A stretch of DNA of 64,000 bases, from NCBI GenBank assembly GCA_002435595.1, contig DJBL01000124.1:1-64000 (forward strand). The letters run 5' to 3'. This document shows, piece by piece, positions 16,092-24,373 of the stretch. This DNA is from Stenotrophomonas maltophilia (lineage in GTDB: Bacteria > Pseudomonadota > Gammaproteobacteria > Xanthomonadales > Xanthomonadaceae). Position 1 is the first letter of the stretch. Each line of letters begins with the position of its first letter. The notes under the pieces were generated by a model. That model was not told the origin of the DNA. It saw only the letters and a program-made list of their open reading frames with translations, and made no database searches. Position numbers and translations under genes: made by a program.

Positions 16092-17344
16092 GCGCCCAGC
16101 CCGCCGCACCGCCCGCCGCACGCATGCACTGGGGCCTGCTCGTCGCCGCCTCCGCCATCCTCATGGTCACCATGGGCGTGCGCCAGACCAGCGGCCTCTA
16201 CCTTGACCCCATCCACCGCAGCACCGGGGTGAGCGTGGTGGAGATCAGCTTCGCGCTGGCCATCGGCCAGTTCGTCTGGGGCGCGGTGCAACCGGTGTTC
16301 GGTGCGGTGGCCGACCAGCGCGGCGCGCTGCCGGTGCTGGTCTTCGGCGGCGTGCTGCTGGCCATCGGACTGCTGCTGGCCCCCTACCTCACCAGCCCGC
16401 TCGGGCTCAGCTTCAGCCTCGGCCTGTTGATGGCCGCCGGGGCCGGGGCCGGCAGCTTCTCGGTGCTGATCGGCGCCACCGCCCATCGCCTGCCCGCCGA
16501 AAAGCGCTCCTTTGCCGCCGGCCTGATCAACGCCGGCGGATCACTGGGCCAGTTCGTGTTCGCCCCGGTGGTGCAATGGATCATCGGCAGCGCCGGCTGG
16601 GCCCGTGCCATGTTCACCATGGCCGCGGTCACCGTGCTCTCGCTGCCGCTGGCCTGGCCGCTGCGCCGCCGCGCCGGCGACCATGCCGCCAGCGCCCAGG
16701 CCAGCGACGAAGGCGGCCTGCGCGCGCAGTTGCGGCTGGCCCTGCGCGATCGCAGCTACTGGTGCCTGCACCTGGGCTTTTTCACCTGCGGCCTGCATAT
16801 CGCTTTCCTGGTCACCCACCTGCCCGGCGAGATCGCCCTGTGCGGCCTCTCGCCCACCGTCGCCTCCACCTCGATCGCACTGATCGGCCTGTTCAACATC
16901 GCCGGCAGCCTGATCGTCGGTGCGCTGGGCCAGCGCTACCGGATGAAGTACCTGCTGTTCTGGATGTACGCCAGCCGCGCGGTGATGATCGGCCTGTACC
17001 TGGTCGCCCCGCCCACCCCGCTCACTTTCTACGTGTTCTCCGCCGCGCTGGGCTTCACCTGGCTGGCCACCGTGCCCCCCACGGCCGGGCTGGTCGGCAA
17101 GCTGTTCGGCCCGCGCTATCTGGGCACGCTGTTCGGCCTGACCCTGCTCTCGCACCAGCTCGGCGGTTTCTTCGGCGCGTGGCTGGGCGGGGTGGCGCTG
17201 GCGCATTCGGGCAACTACCTGTGGATGTGGTACGCCGACATCGCCCTGGCGGCCATCGCCGCGGTGGTCAACCTGCCCATCCGAGAGGCCCGCTACAGTT
17301 GCCACGGCGTTCCCCCCACCCCGCCGATGCCGGTGAACCGATGA
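16088..17344 (+). CDS. Major facilitator superfamily transporter
   Basis: This is a 418-residue inner-membrane transporter with 12 predicted helices. The segment VADQRGALPVLVFGG between helices 2 and 3 fits the MFS loop signature, and a cytoplasmic loop near residues 196-212 divides the two halves. The overall pattern (GLYLDPIHRSTGVSVVEISFALAIGQ) resembles oxalate/formate- and monocarboxylate-type antiporters of the OFA group. The substrate cannot be read from sequence. The start codon overlaps the marR stop, and its stop overlaps the start of a 75-codon gene, so the three form a tight operon under MarR control. Confidence 0.85.
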   Translation: MSAQPAAPPAARMHWGLLVAASAILMVTMGVRQTSGLYLDPIHRSTGVSVVEISFALAIGQFVWGAVQPVFGAVADQRGALPVLVFGGVLLAIGLLLAPYLTSPLGLSFSLGLLMAAGAGAGSFSVLIGATAHRLPAEKRSFAAGLINAGGSLGQFVFAPVVQWIIGSAGWARAMFTMAAVTVLSLPLAWPLRRRAGDHAASAQASDEGGLRAQLRLALRDRSYWCLHLGFFTCGLHIAFLVTHLPGEIALCGLSPTVASTSIALIGLFNIAGSLIVGALGQRYRMKYLLFWMYASRAVMIGLYLVAPPTPLTFYVFSAALGFTWLATVPPTAGLVGKLFGPRYLGTLFGLTLLSHQLGGFFGAWLGGVALAHSGNYLWMWYADIALAAIAAVVNLPIREARYSCHGVPPTPPMPVNR

Positions 17345-17568
17345 CCGCTGGCTTCCCTGCCGCCTCACGCCTGCACCGCGACGCGCTGGTGGCACTCATC
17401 GCGCGCATCCGGGCCGCCGCGGGGAGCGAACAGGACGCCGATGCCGATATCACGCTGCTGCTCGAGGCGGTGCTCGATCCGGACGCGGTGAACTACATCT
17501 TCCACCAGGACCTGTCCGCGCCGCAGATCGCCGACCGGATCCTGCAGTACCGCCCGCTGGTTCTCTGA
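17341..17568 (+). CDS. Small acidic protein, colicin-immunity-like
   Basis: This is a 75-residue acidic protein whose ATG overlaps the MFS stop codon (ATGA), which argues that it is translated. The order of features recalls colicin/pyocin immunity (Im) proteins: a helix with LVALIARIRAA, an acidic stretch SEQDADADITLLLEA, a D/N-YIFH motif at the place of the Im S-D-L-I-F sequence, and a final helix IADRILQYRP. No bacteriocin gene is nearby, and the resemblance is by eye only. It could equally be an unrelated small regulator of the transporter. The frame is well formed and has coding-like third positions. Confidence 0.6.
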   Translation: MTAGFPAASRLHRDALVALIARIRAAAGSEQDADADITLLLEAVLDPDAVNYIFHQDLSAPQIADRILQYRPLVL

Positions 17569-17673
17569 GCTGATCCGCCCCCCCCGTGCCGGTCGCGCGC
17601 CGCTGCGGCTTCACGCCCCGCAGACCTTCCCGCACGCCGCCCCACCCTCGTCGCGCCGGGCCTCTTCCGTTGC

Positions 17674-17697
17674 GGACATTTCCGTCCGAAAATGTCC
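17674..17697. promoter_or_regulatory. Dyad operator directly before the tetR start
   Basis: GGACATTT and AAATGTCC form a perfect 8-bp dyad with an 8-bp spacer that itself contains part of an overlapping CGGAC/GTCCG dyad. It ends one base before the ATG at 17699. A regulator bound here would block transcription or translation of the tetR-emrB-emrA operon. Confidence 0.6.
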
Positions 17698-17698
17698 C

Positions 17699-18265
17699 AT
17701 GACCTCCCAACGTGCCGATGCGGCTGCCCGCCGCGCCCTCATCCTGGATGCCGCCGATGCGGTGTTCGGGCAGCATGGTGTCACTGCCCCGCTCGACCTG
17801 GTGGTCGAGCGCGCGCAGGTCGGACGCGCCACCCTGTACCGTAATTTTCCCGACCGCACCGCGCTGGTGGAGGCACTGCTGCAGCGCGCCGTGGCCCGCA
17901 TCCAGCGCCAGGTGAACAGCCTGGGCGAGCGCGATGACGCCCTGTTCGAAGTGCTCGAGGGCATGGCCGCACGCATCGTGCAGTCGCCGGCGCTGTCGGA
18001 CTACTGGCGCGCGGTGGATCCCGATGACCCGGCCATCAAGGCCGCGCGGCAGACCATCTGGACCCTGCTGGAAGCGCCGATCCAGCGCGCGATCGACGCC
18101 GGGCTGTGCCGTCCGGACCTGCAGGCGACCGATGTTTCACTGATCTCGGGCATGCTGGGAGCCGCGCTGCGTGGCAAGTCCCGTGAAGAGCGGGCCCGGC
18201 TGGTCGCGCGCGCCCTGCAATTGCTGCGCGGCGGATTGCAGGGACCCATCCACCCGGAGGGCTGA
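17699..18265 (+). CDS. TetR-family repressor of the EmrAB-type operon
   Basis: This is a 188-residue regulator. The N-terminal TetR helix-turn-helix spans about residues 12-58 (LILDAADAVFGQHGVTAPLDLVVERAQVGRATLYRNFPDR). The C-terminal ligand-binding half is helical and unassigned. The ATG at 17699 lies one base after a perfect dyad, so autoregulation is likely. Its stop codon overlaps the start of the MFS pump gene (TGATG), placing repressor, pump and membrane-fusion protein in one operon. Inducer unknown; typical ligands of such systems are hydrophobic drugs or plant phenolics. Confidence 0.88.
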   Translation: MTSQRADAAARRALILDAADAVFGQHGVTAPLDLVVERAQVGRATLYRNFPDRTALVEALLQRAVARIQRQVNSLGERDDALFEVLEGMAARIVQSPALSDYWRAVDPDDPAIKAARQTIWTLLEAPIQRAIDAGLCRPDLQATDVSLISGMLGAALRGKSREERARLVARALQLLRGGLQGPIHPEG

Positions 18266-19947
18266 TGTCGCAGTACCTCAAACCGATCCCGGACTGGGAA
18301 GAGCACGAAAAGCCGACCCTGCCCGGTTCGGCTTCAATGCCGTGGCATCCACCGCACCGGCGCCTGGCCTATGCGCTGGTGGCGCTGCTGGTGGGCATCA
18401 CCGGCGGCCTGGGCAACGCACTGGTCACCGCCAACCTGCCTTTCATGCAGGGCCAGCTCGGGCTTACGCCCGCCCAGGGCAGCTGGCTGGTGGCCGCCTA
18501 TGCGATGGTCAACGTCACGGCCAACCTGCTGGCCTTCAAGTTCCGCCAGCAGTACGGCATCCGCCTGTTCGCCGAGATCGGGCTGGGCCTGTATGCCGCG
18601 CTCGCGGTGCTGCACCTGTTCGTGGGCAGCTATGAAACCACCGTGCTCACGCGCGCGGCCAGTGGCTTTGCCGGGGCGGCCTGCAGCACGCTGGGCACGC
18701 TGTACATGCTGCAGTCGCTGCCGCGCAGGTTCACCGGCAACCTGCTGGTGATCGGCGTGGGCATCTCCCAGCTGGCCGTGCCGATCGCCTGGCTGGTTTC
18801 GCCCGGTCTGGTCGACACCGGACAGTGGCACAACCTGTACCTGTTCGAGGCCGGGCTGGCGCTGTGCGCGTTTGCCGCGGTGGTGCTGCTGAAGCTGCCG
18901 CCGGGGGTGCAGATCAAGGCGTTTGAACCGCTGGATTTCCTCACCTTCTTCCTGCTCGCCCCGGCCGTTGCGCTGCTGGTGATCGTGCTCGCGCAGGGAT
19001 ACGTGCGCTGGTGGCTGGACACGCCCTGGCTGGGCTGGGCACTGGTCGCCTCGATCGCCCTGGCGACCACCGCCTTCGTGATCGAGCACTACCGGCGCAA
19101 CCCGCTGCTGCAGACGCGCTGGCTGGCCAGCCTGCCGGTGCTGCACTTCATCGTCGGCGCCTTCCTGATCCGTTTCCTCACCACCGAGCAGTCCTACGGC
19201 GTGGTTGGGCTGATGCGCCAGCTGGGCATGGGCCCGGACCAGATGCGCCCCCTGTTTGGCGTGGTGCTGGCCGGCGTGGTCACCGGCATTGCGGCCGCTT
19301 CGCTCACCTTCGGACCGAAGCGGATCATCGCCCAGCTGCTGATGGCCATCCTGCTGCTGGGCAGCGCCGCCTTGCTGGACCAGCACCGGACCAGCCTGGA
19401 TCGCCCGCACGACTTCTACGCCAGCCAGTTCCTGGCCTCGGTCGGCGCGGGCATGTTCATGGGCCCGCTGATCATGCTCGGTATCACCCAGGCGCTGAAG
19501 CAGGGCGTGGACCACATGATCACCTTCCTGGTCACCCTGTCGATCACCCAGACCCTGGGCGGGCTGGCCGGCTCGGCGGTGCTGGGCACCTACCAGCTGC
19601 ATCGCGAGCAGGTGTACTCCAGCGCGCTGGTGAGCCAGCTCGATCCGGCCGACGGGGTGGTGGCCCAACGCCTCAAGCAACAGCAGCAGCTCTACGCCGG
19701 GCTGCTCACCGACCCGGTCCAGCGCAGCGCCCAGGGCAGCGCGCAACTGGCGCTGACCACGCGCCGGGAAGCCAACGTGCGCGCCTTCAACGATGTGTTC
19801 AGCCTCAGCGGCACCGTCGCCCTGGGCTTCCTCGGCTGGCTGCTGCTGTTGTCGGTGCGCACCGCCGTGCGTAAACAGTGGCGCAAGCGCCATCCGCCGT
19901 CGCCCTCCCTTCCTGCCCCGGCGCCGTCCACCGCGCCGCCCCGATGA
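18265..19947 (+). CDS. DHA2-type MFS efflux pump (EmrB-like)
   Basis: This is a 560-residue inner-membrane drug/proton antiporter with about 14 predicted helices, the number for the DHA2 family. Helix 1 starts near residue 34 (YALVALLVGITGGLGNALV), and the segment NLPFMQGQLGLTPAQGSWLVAAY is typical of EmrB/FarB proteins. A long periplasmic loop near 440-510 carries a helical stretch (QLDPADGVVAQRLKQQQQLY). It probably pumps substrate through the EmrA-like protein of the next gene and an outer-membrane channel encoded elsewhere. The coding frame overlaps both neighbours. Confidence 0.88.
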   Translation: MSQYLKPIPDWEEHEKPTLPGSASMPWHPPHRRLAYALVALLVGITGGLGNALVTANLPFMQGQLGLTPAQGSWLVAAYAMVNVTANLLAFKFRQQYGIRLFAEIGLGLYAALAVLHLFVGSYETTVLTRAASGFAGAACSTLGTLYMLQSLPRRFTGNLLVIGVGISQLAVPIAWLVSPGLVDTGQWHNLYLFEAGLALCAFAAVVLLKLPPGVQIKAFEPLDFLTFFLLAPAVALLVIVLAQGYVRWWLDTPWLGWALVASIALATTAFVIEHYRRNPLLQTRWLASLPVLHFIVGAFLIRFLTTEQSYGVVGLMRQLGMGPDQMRPLFGVVLAGVVTGIAAASLTFGPKRIIAQLLMAILLLGSAALLDQHRTSLDRPHDFYASQFLASVGAGMFMGPLIMLGITQALKQGVDHMITFLVTLSITQTLGGLAGSAVLGTYQLHREQVYSSALVSQLDPADGVVAQRLKQQQQLYAGLLTDPVQRSAQGSAQLALTTRREANVRAFNDVFSLSGTVALGFLGWLLLLSVRTAVRKQWRKRHPPSPSLPAPAPSTAPPR

Positions 19948-21131
19948 GCCCGCCCATGCCCACCACGCCCTCCCGCGACGACAGCGCGCCGGAAAACGTC
20001 AACCCGGCCCCGCCCACCGATGCCGCCCCCGCCGCCGGCGCGGCAGCGGCCCCGGCCAGCGTCCCCAAGTACCTCACCCCCAGCACGCGCAGCGTGGTGA
20101 TCATGGTGGTGGTGGCGCTGCTCGGCATCGCGCTGATCCTGCGCGCCTGGTCACTGTGGCCGTTCGACAGCACCCGGGTGAGCACCGACAACGCCTACGT
20201 GCGCGGCCAGATCACCGTGCTGGCACCGCAGGTCAACGGGTATGTCACCGAGGTGCTGGTCAAGGACTTCCAGCACGTCAAACAGGGCGATCCACTGGTG
20301 CGCGTGGACGATCGCATCTACAAGGAGAAGGTGGCCCAGGCCCAGGCCGACCTGGACAGTGCGCAGGCCGCGCTGGCCAACTCCGACCAGGCCCAGGCGC
20401 AGAACCGCGCGCAGATCGGTGCGGCGCGCGCCAATCTCGTCGCCGGCCAATCGGAACTGTCGCGCTCGCGCACCGAGCTCAAGCGCTACGAAGAACTGGC
20501 TGCCCAGCAGCTTGTCGCGCTCAGCGACCGCGACAAGCTGCGCACCGGCGCGCAGTCGGCGCAGGCCGCCGTGCTGCAGTCGCAGGCCCAGATCCGCATC
20601 GCCGAAGAAACGCTGACGTCCACCCAGGTCGCGCGCAGGAGCCTGGAGGCCAAGGTGGAGACCGCCCAGGCGCAGCTGGAACTGGCCCGCATCGACCTGG
20701 CCAACACGGTCATCCACGCCCCGCGCGACGGGCAGGTCAGCGAGGCGTCGGTGCGCCTGGGCCAGTACGTCACCGCCGGTTCGCAACTGTTGTTCCTGGT
20801 GCCGGACACGCTTTGGGTGGTGGCCAACTTCAAGGAAGGCCAGACCTGGAAGATGCGCATCGGGCAACCGGCCACGTTCAAGGTGGATGCGTTCGACGGC
20901 GAGAAACTGCATGGACATATCGAACAGATCGCCCCGGCCACCGGCTCGGAGTTCAGCGTGCTGCGCCCGGACAATGCCAGCGGCAACTTCACCAAGGTGG
21001 TGCAGCGGCTGCCGATCCGGATCCGCATCGACCCCGACCAGCCGCTGGCCAAGCGGCTGCGTCCGGGCATGTCGGTGGTGGTGAAGGTGGATACGGCGGC
21101 AGATGAGCGTATGGCGGCACCGAAGGAGTGA
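19944..21131 (+). CDS. HlyD/EmrA-type membrane fusion protein
   Basis: This is a 395-residue periplasmic adaptor. After a Pro/Ala-rich cytoplasmic start there is one membrane helix (about 50-68). Next come a biotinyl-lipoyl half (VSTDNAYVRGQITVLAPQVNGYVTEVLVKD), a long alpha-helical hairpin (about 128-270, Ala/Gln-rich coiled coil) and the second lipoyl and beta-barrel parts (IHAPRDGQVSE onward). It should link the EmrB-like pump to an outer-membrane factor; no TolC gene lies in this operon. The ATG overlaps the stop of the pump gene (ATGA). Confidence 0.88.
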   Translation: MSPPMPTTPSRDDSAPENVNPAPPTDAAPAAGAAAAPASVPKYLTPSTRSVVIMVVVALLGIALILRAWSLWPFDSTRVSTDNAYVRGQITVLAPQVNGYVTEVLVKDFQHVKQGDPLVRVDDRIYKEKVAQAQADLDSAQAALANSDQAQAQNRAQIGAARANLVAGQSELSRSRTELKRYEELAAQQLVALSDRDKLRTGAQSAQAAVLQSQAQIRIAEETLTSTQVARRSLEAKVETAQAQLELARIDLANTVIHAPRDGQVSEASVRLGQYVTAGSQLLFLVPDTLWVVANFKEGQTWKMRIGQPATFKVDAFDGEKLHGHIEQIAPATGSEFSVLRPDNASGNFTKVVQRLPIRIRIDPDQPLAKRLRPGMSVVVKVDTAADERMAAPKE

Positions 21132-21247
21132 ACGGGGCGGCGGGGCGACTAACGCTATCTGGGCATGGGCAGCCAGTCATTCATAGGTCCTAGCGCTCTC
21201 TTCGGACAGCCGGAGGCTCATTGAAAGAGAACTCAAGGTGAAAGTCC

Positions 21248-21261
21248 CCTAGTCAACTAGG
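21248..21261. promoter_or_regulatory. Palindrome upstream of the mqsA-like gene
   Basis: CCTAGT-CA-ACTAGG is a perfect 14-bp palindrome, 12 bases before the ATG at 21273. MqsA proteins autoregulate through palindromes in this position, so this is a probable operator. It also overlaps an alternative GTG start at 21261, favouring the ATG. Confidence 0.55.
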
Positions 21262-21272
21262 TGAATATTGAA

Positions 21273-21701
21273 ATGAAGAATGAATTGAAGACGCCACTGT
21301 TCTGCCCCTCCTGCTTCCACGCAAGCATGGAGGAATTCGCAGGTGTGTCTGATGTATTGAAACAGAAAGGCCAGACTACAACTGTGACAAACTTGTCTGG
21401 ATTCAGATGTCCGGCGTGTGGAGAGCGCGTCTTTGACAAAGACAGCTCGGCACGCCGAATCTTGGCAGGTGATGCCTTACTGGCCAGTGTGAAGAAAAGT
21501 AACGGCGACTTTCTTCGTGAGACCAGGAAAAAGTTGAAATTGACGCAAGAGGAAGCTGCCCAGCTCACTGGGGGCGGTCACAACGCCTTCAGCCGCTATG
21601 AGCGTGGAGAAGCGTCACCGATCGATGCAGTATTAAATCTGTTTTACCTTTTGGAGAGGCATCCTGAGATGCTGCTTGAGATCCGTCGAAGGGAGCTCTG
21701 A
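21273..21701 (+). CDS. MqsA-like zinc/HTH antitoxin, no toxin gene
   Basis: This is a 142-residue protein with the two-domain plan of MqsA/HigA-type antitoxins. The N-terminal zinc finger has Cys11-x-x-Cys14 and Cys46-x-x-Cys49. The C-terminal XRE-type helix-turn-helix spans about residues 70-110 (FLRETRKKLKLTQEEAAQLTGGGHNAFSRYERGE). MqsA normally neutralises the RNase MqsR, whose gene precedes mqsA; none of the 130 bases upstream can encode one. Base composition is visibly AT-richer than the flanks and codons such as AAA, ATT and GAA are frequent, which suggests transfer. It may now act only as a DNA-binding regulator. Confidence 0.82.
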   Translation: MKNELKTPLFCPSCFHASMEEFAGVSDVLKQKGQTTTVTNLSGFRCPACGERVFDKDSSARRILAGDALLASVKKSNGDFLRETRKKLKLTQEEAAQLTGGGHNAFSRYERGEASPIDAVLNLFYLLERHPEMLLEIRRREL

Positions 21702-21736
21702 GCGTCGCCCAGCGGGAACCAAAGCAAACATCGATG

Positions 21737-22222
21737 TCAGCCGGCGCAGCGCGCACACAGGCCGTGCACTTCCAGCGTCTGTGCCTGCGGCTGGAAGCCC
21801 AGTTCCTTGGCGCGCTTTTCCAGCTGGCTGACGATGTCGCGGTCTTCCAGCTCCACCGCGCTGTGGCAGCTGTTGCAGATCAGGAACGGCACCGAGTGCT
21901 GCGCGCTGCTGGGATGGTGGCAGGCCACGAACGCGTTGACCGATTCGAGCTTGTGCACGAAGCCATTGGCCATCAGGAAATCCAGCGCGCGGTAGACCGT
22001 GGGCGGGGCATCGGCGCCCACGCCCTTGCCGCTGCGCACCCACTCCAACAGCTCATAGGCCTTGACCGGCTTGCCGGCCTCGGCGATCAGGCGCAGCACG
22101 TTGGCGCGGATCGGGGTCAGGCGCAGCCCGCGTTCCGAGCACACGCGCTCGACCACCTTCACGAAGTCCGACGCGTCGTGGACATGGTGGTGCGGGGCGG
22201 TACAAGCGGTTTTGGCAGGCAT
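21737..22222 (-). CDS. zur: Fur-family zinc uptake regulator (Zur)
   Basis: This is a 161-residue metalloregulator. The winged helix lies at about residues 30-90 (LTPIRANVLRLIAEAGKPVKAYELL, then PTVYRALDFLMANGFVH). Metal-site residues are abundant: CHHP (101-104), His109, CNSCH (116-120) and the terminal CARC (156-159), the pattern of Zur rather than Fur. It should repress zinc acquisition genes when zinc is plentiful. The zinc-type TonB receptor and MerC gene 9 kb away carry Zur-like sites. The gene lies 16 bases after gltX on the same strand and is probably co-transcribed. A His-rich N-terminus (HHHVHD) may add another metal site. Confidence 0.88.
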   Translation of the reverse strand: MPAKTACTAPHHHVHDASDFVKVVERVCSERGLRLTPIRANVLRLIAEAGKPVKAYELLEWVRSGKGVGADAPPTVYRALDFLMANGFVHKLESVNAFVACHHPSSAQHSVPFLICNSCHSAVELEDRDIVSQLEKRAKELGFQPQAQTLEVHGLCARCAG

Positions 22223-22238
22223 GCGCGGTCTCCTGTGG

Positions 22239-23642
22239 TCAGGCCGTCGGTACTTTAGTGAGTGCGACCTCGATGCGTTTCAAGGCCTCTTCACGCCCGG
22301 CCAGGAAGACCGTCTGGGAAATGTCGGGGCTGACCTGGGTGCCGGTGATGGCCACGCGCAGCGGCTGGGCCACCTTGCCCATGCCGATCTCCAGCGCCGT
22401 GGCCACCTCGTGCAGGGCCGCCGAGACGCTGTCCACGGTCCACTCGCCTGCCGCGGCCAGCAGCTCGCGGGCCTTGCCCAGCGCCCGTTCGGCGCCCGGC
22501 TTGAAATGCTTGGCCACCGCCGCTTCGTCGTACTCGGTCAGCGGCTGGTACCAGACCACCGCCTTTTCGGCCATTTCCTTCAGGGTCTGCACGCGGTCGC
22601 GCAGGGCCACCACGACATCGGCCGGGGCCGGGCCGGCGGCCAGGTCCAGACCCAGCTTGTCCAGCTGGTAGACCAGGTGCGGCGCGATGCTGTCCGGCGC
22701 TTCGGTCTTCAGGAAGTGCTGGTTGACCCAGCCCAGCTTGGCCATGTCCAGGCGCGCGGCCTTGGAGTTGCATTGGGTCACATCGAACAGATCGATCAGC
22801 TCCTGGCGGCTGAACAGCTCCTGGTCGCCATGCGACCAGCCCAGCCGGGCCAGGTAGCTCAGCAGCGCGTCGGGCAGGTAGCCGGCGTCCTTGTACTGCA
22901 TCACGTCAGCCGCACCGGTGCGTTTGGACAGCTTGGCGCCCTGCTCGTCCAGGATCATCGGCATGTGGCCGAACTTCGGGACCGGCGCACCGATGCCTTC
23001 GTACAGGTTGATCTGGCGCGGGGTGTTGTTGATGTGGTCGTCGCCGCGGATGACCTCGCTGATGCGCATGTCCCAATCGTCCACCACCACCGCGAAGTTG
23101 TAGGTGGGGAAGCCGTCCGGACGGAAGATGACCATGTCATCCAGCTCGCTGTTGGCGATTTCGATGCGGCCCTTGATGAGGTCGTCGAACACCACCGTGC
23201 CCTCGAGCGGGTTCTTGAAGCGGATCACGCGGTTCGGGTCGTCCCGGTAGGGCAGGCCCAGATCACGCGCGGCGCCGTTGTAGCGCGGCTTCTCCTGCCG
23301 CGCCATGGCGGCCTCGCGCATCGCGTCGAGTTCTTCGCGGGTCTCGTAGGCGTAATAGGCCTTGCCGTCGGCGACCAGCTGCTCGGCCACTTCCTTGTAG
23401 CGGGCCACGCGCTGGGTCTGGTAGATCGGGCCTTCGTCGTAGCCCAGACCGAGCCAGTCCATCGCCTCCAGGATGGCGTCGATCGCGCCCTGGGTGCTGC
23501 GCTCGCGGTCGGTATCTTCGATGCGCAGCACGAACTCGCCGCCACGGTGACGGGCTTCCAGCCAGCAGTACAGCGCGGTACGGGCGCCGCCGATGTGCAG
23601 GTAGCCGGTGGGACTGGGGGCGAAGCGGGTGCGGCAGGTCAT
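22239..23642 (-). CDS. gltX: Glutamyl-tRNA synthetase
   Basis: This 467-residue class I aminoacyl-tRNA synthetase charges tRNA-Glu with glutamate. The catalytic signatures are HIGG (16-19, in PTGYLHIGGART) and KLSKR (237-241). The second half is the alpha-helical anticodon-binding domain. The length and sequence fit the discriminating bacterial GltX. No start ambiguity is evident; the first ATG gives the conserved MTCRTRFAPSPTG. It precedes zur by 16 bases, an unusual pairing of a housekeeping gene with a metal regulator. Confidence 0.96.
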   Translation of the reverse strand: MTCRTRFAPSPTGYLHIGGARTALYCWLEARHRGGEFVLRIEDTDRERSTQGAIDAILEAMDWLGLGYDEGPIYQTQRVARYKEVAEQLVADGKAYYAYETREELDAMREAAMARQEKPRYNGAARDLGLPYRDDPNRVIRFKNPLEGTVVFDDLIKGRIEIANSELDDMVIFRPDGFPTYNFAVVVDDWDMRISEVIRGDDHINNTPRQINLYEGIGAPVPKFGHMPMILDEQGAKLSKRTGAADVMQYKDAGYLPDALLSYLARLGWSHGDQELFSRQELIDLFDVTQCNSKAARLDMAKLGWVNQHFLKTEAPDSIAPHLVYQLDKLGLDLAAGPAPADVVVALRDRVQTLKEMAEKAVVWYQPLTEYDEAAVAKHFKPGAERALGKARELLAAAGEWTVDSVSAALHEVATALEIGMGKVAQPLRVAITGTQVSPDISQTVFLAGREEALKRIEVALTKVPTA

Positions 23643-24373
23643 GGAAGGCTCGGGGCAGGAAGCTGGATTCCCGACGATTTTACCCCGTCACAGCCCTGCC
23701 CTGCCCAGAGCACCCGGTTGCGGTGGCGGCAACCGGCACGCTGCGCCGTGAGCGCTCACCTCCTCCAGGGCGACCCGGCGTACTGGCAGTAAGCAGTGAC
23801 TCCCCGGCGGACACGTGGCACGCGCGCCTCCGCGGGGGCACCAGGACGACCCAGCTCCCACGCCCCACCAGGCCCGGCCTGCGCCTGCGCCTGCGATCGC
23901 GTCGAGACGGGGCCGGGACAACGCGCCTGACGCGCAGGCGATCGACGGCCTGCTCGCCAACCCGGCGCTGTTCGACCGGGCACGTGCGCTGCTGGCGTTC
24001 GACAGCGCGACCCAACCGGGCCTTGCACAGGCACGCCAGGGGCCGGCCGCACGCCTCCATGAGATCAGCCCTCACCTGAATCAGAAAATCCCGACTGTTC
24101 GGGCGAGCACTCAGGTGTTTTCATTCGGCACTGTTCTTCACGCGACATCGACCATGCGCCAGCCGTGCTCGTTGTGCCCGTTCCTGCCACGCGCCCGCCT
24201 GTTCCTGCGGGCATTGGTGGCGGCAGTGCGTGGTGGTGCCGCTCGCACGGTGCAGGCAGTTGATCCGCGGGCCCTTCATCGACGGCTGTTCGCACTGGCG
24301 CCCACATCGTCGCGCGCCGCCTTCCCTTTTCCCACCACGGACCATCCCCTCCACCTGTCACGAGCCCACCTCA
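23643..24373. other. Intergenic region with possible decayed coding sequence
   Basis: No intact gene is convincing in these 731 bases. It holds the gltX promoter side (23643 onward). Two short stretches encode peptides resembling part of the lipoprotein encoded just downstream: near 23748-23792 (LLQGDPAYWQ then stop) and near 23930-24010 (IDGLLANPALFDRAR), against ISTLLEDPALWDAQ in the intact protein. They may be remnants of lost paralogues. A stem-loop at 24073-24121 is listed separately. Nothing further is seen between 24122 and 24373 except the upstream region of the lipoprotein gene. Confidence 0.4.
24073..24121 (+). terminator. Two-tier stem-loop followed by TTTT
   Basis: CACCTGA (24073-24079) pairs with TCAGGTG (24111-24117). 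Inside it CCCGA/TCGGG (24090-24103) forms a second perfect hairpin, and TTTT follows directly. It looks like a terminator for a plus-strand transcript, but no intact gene precedes it. It could end a small RNA or the decayed reading frame. Confidence 0.4.
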
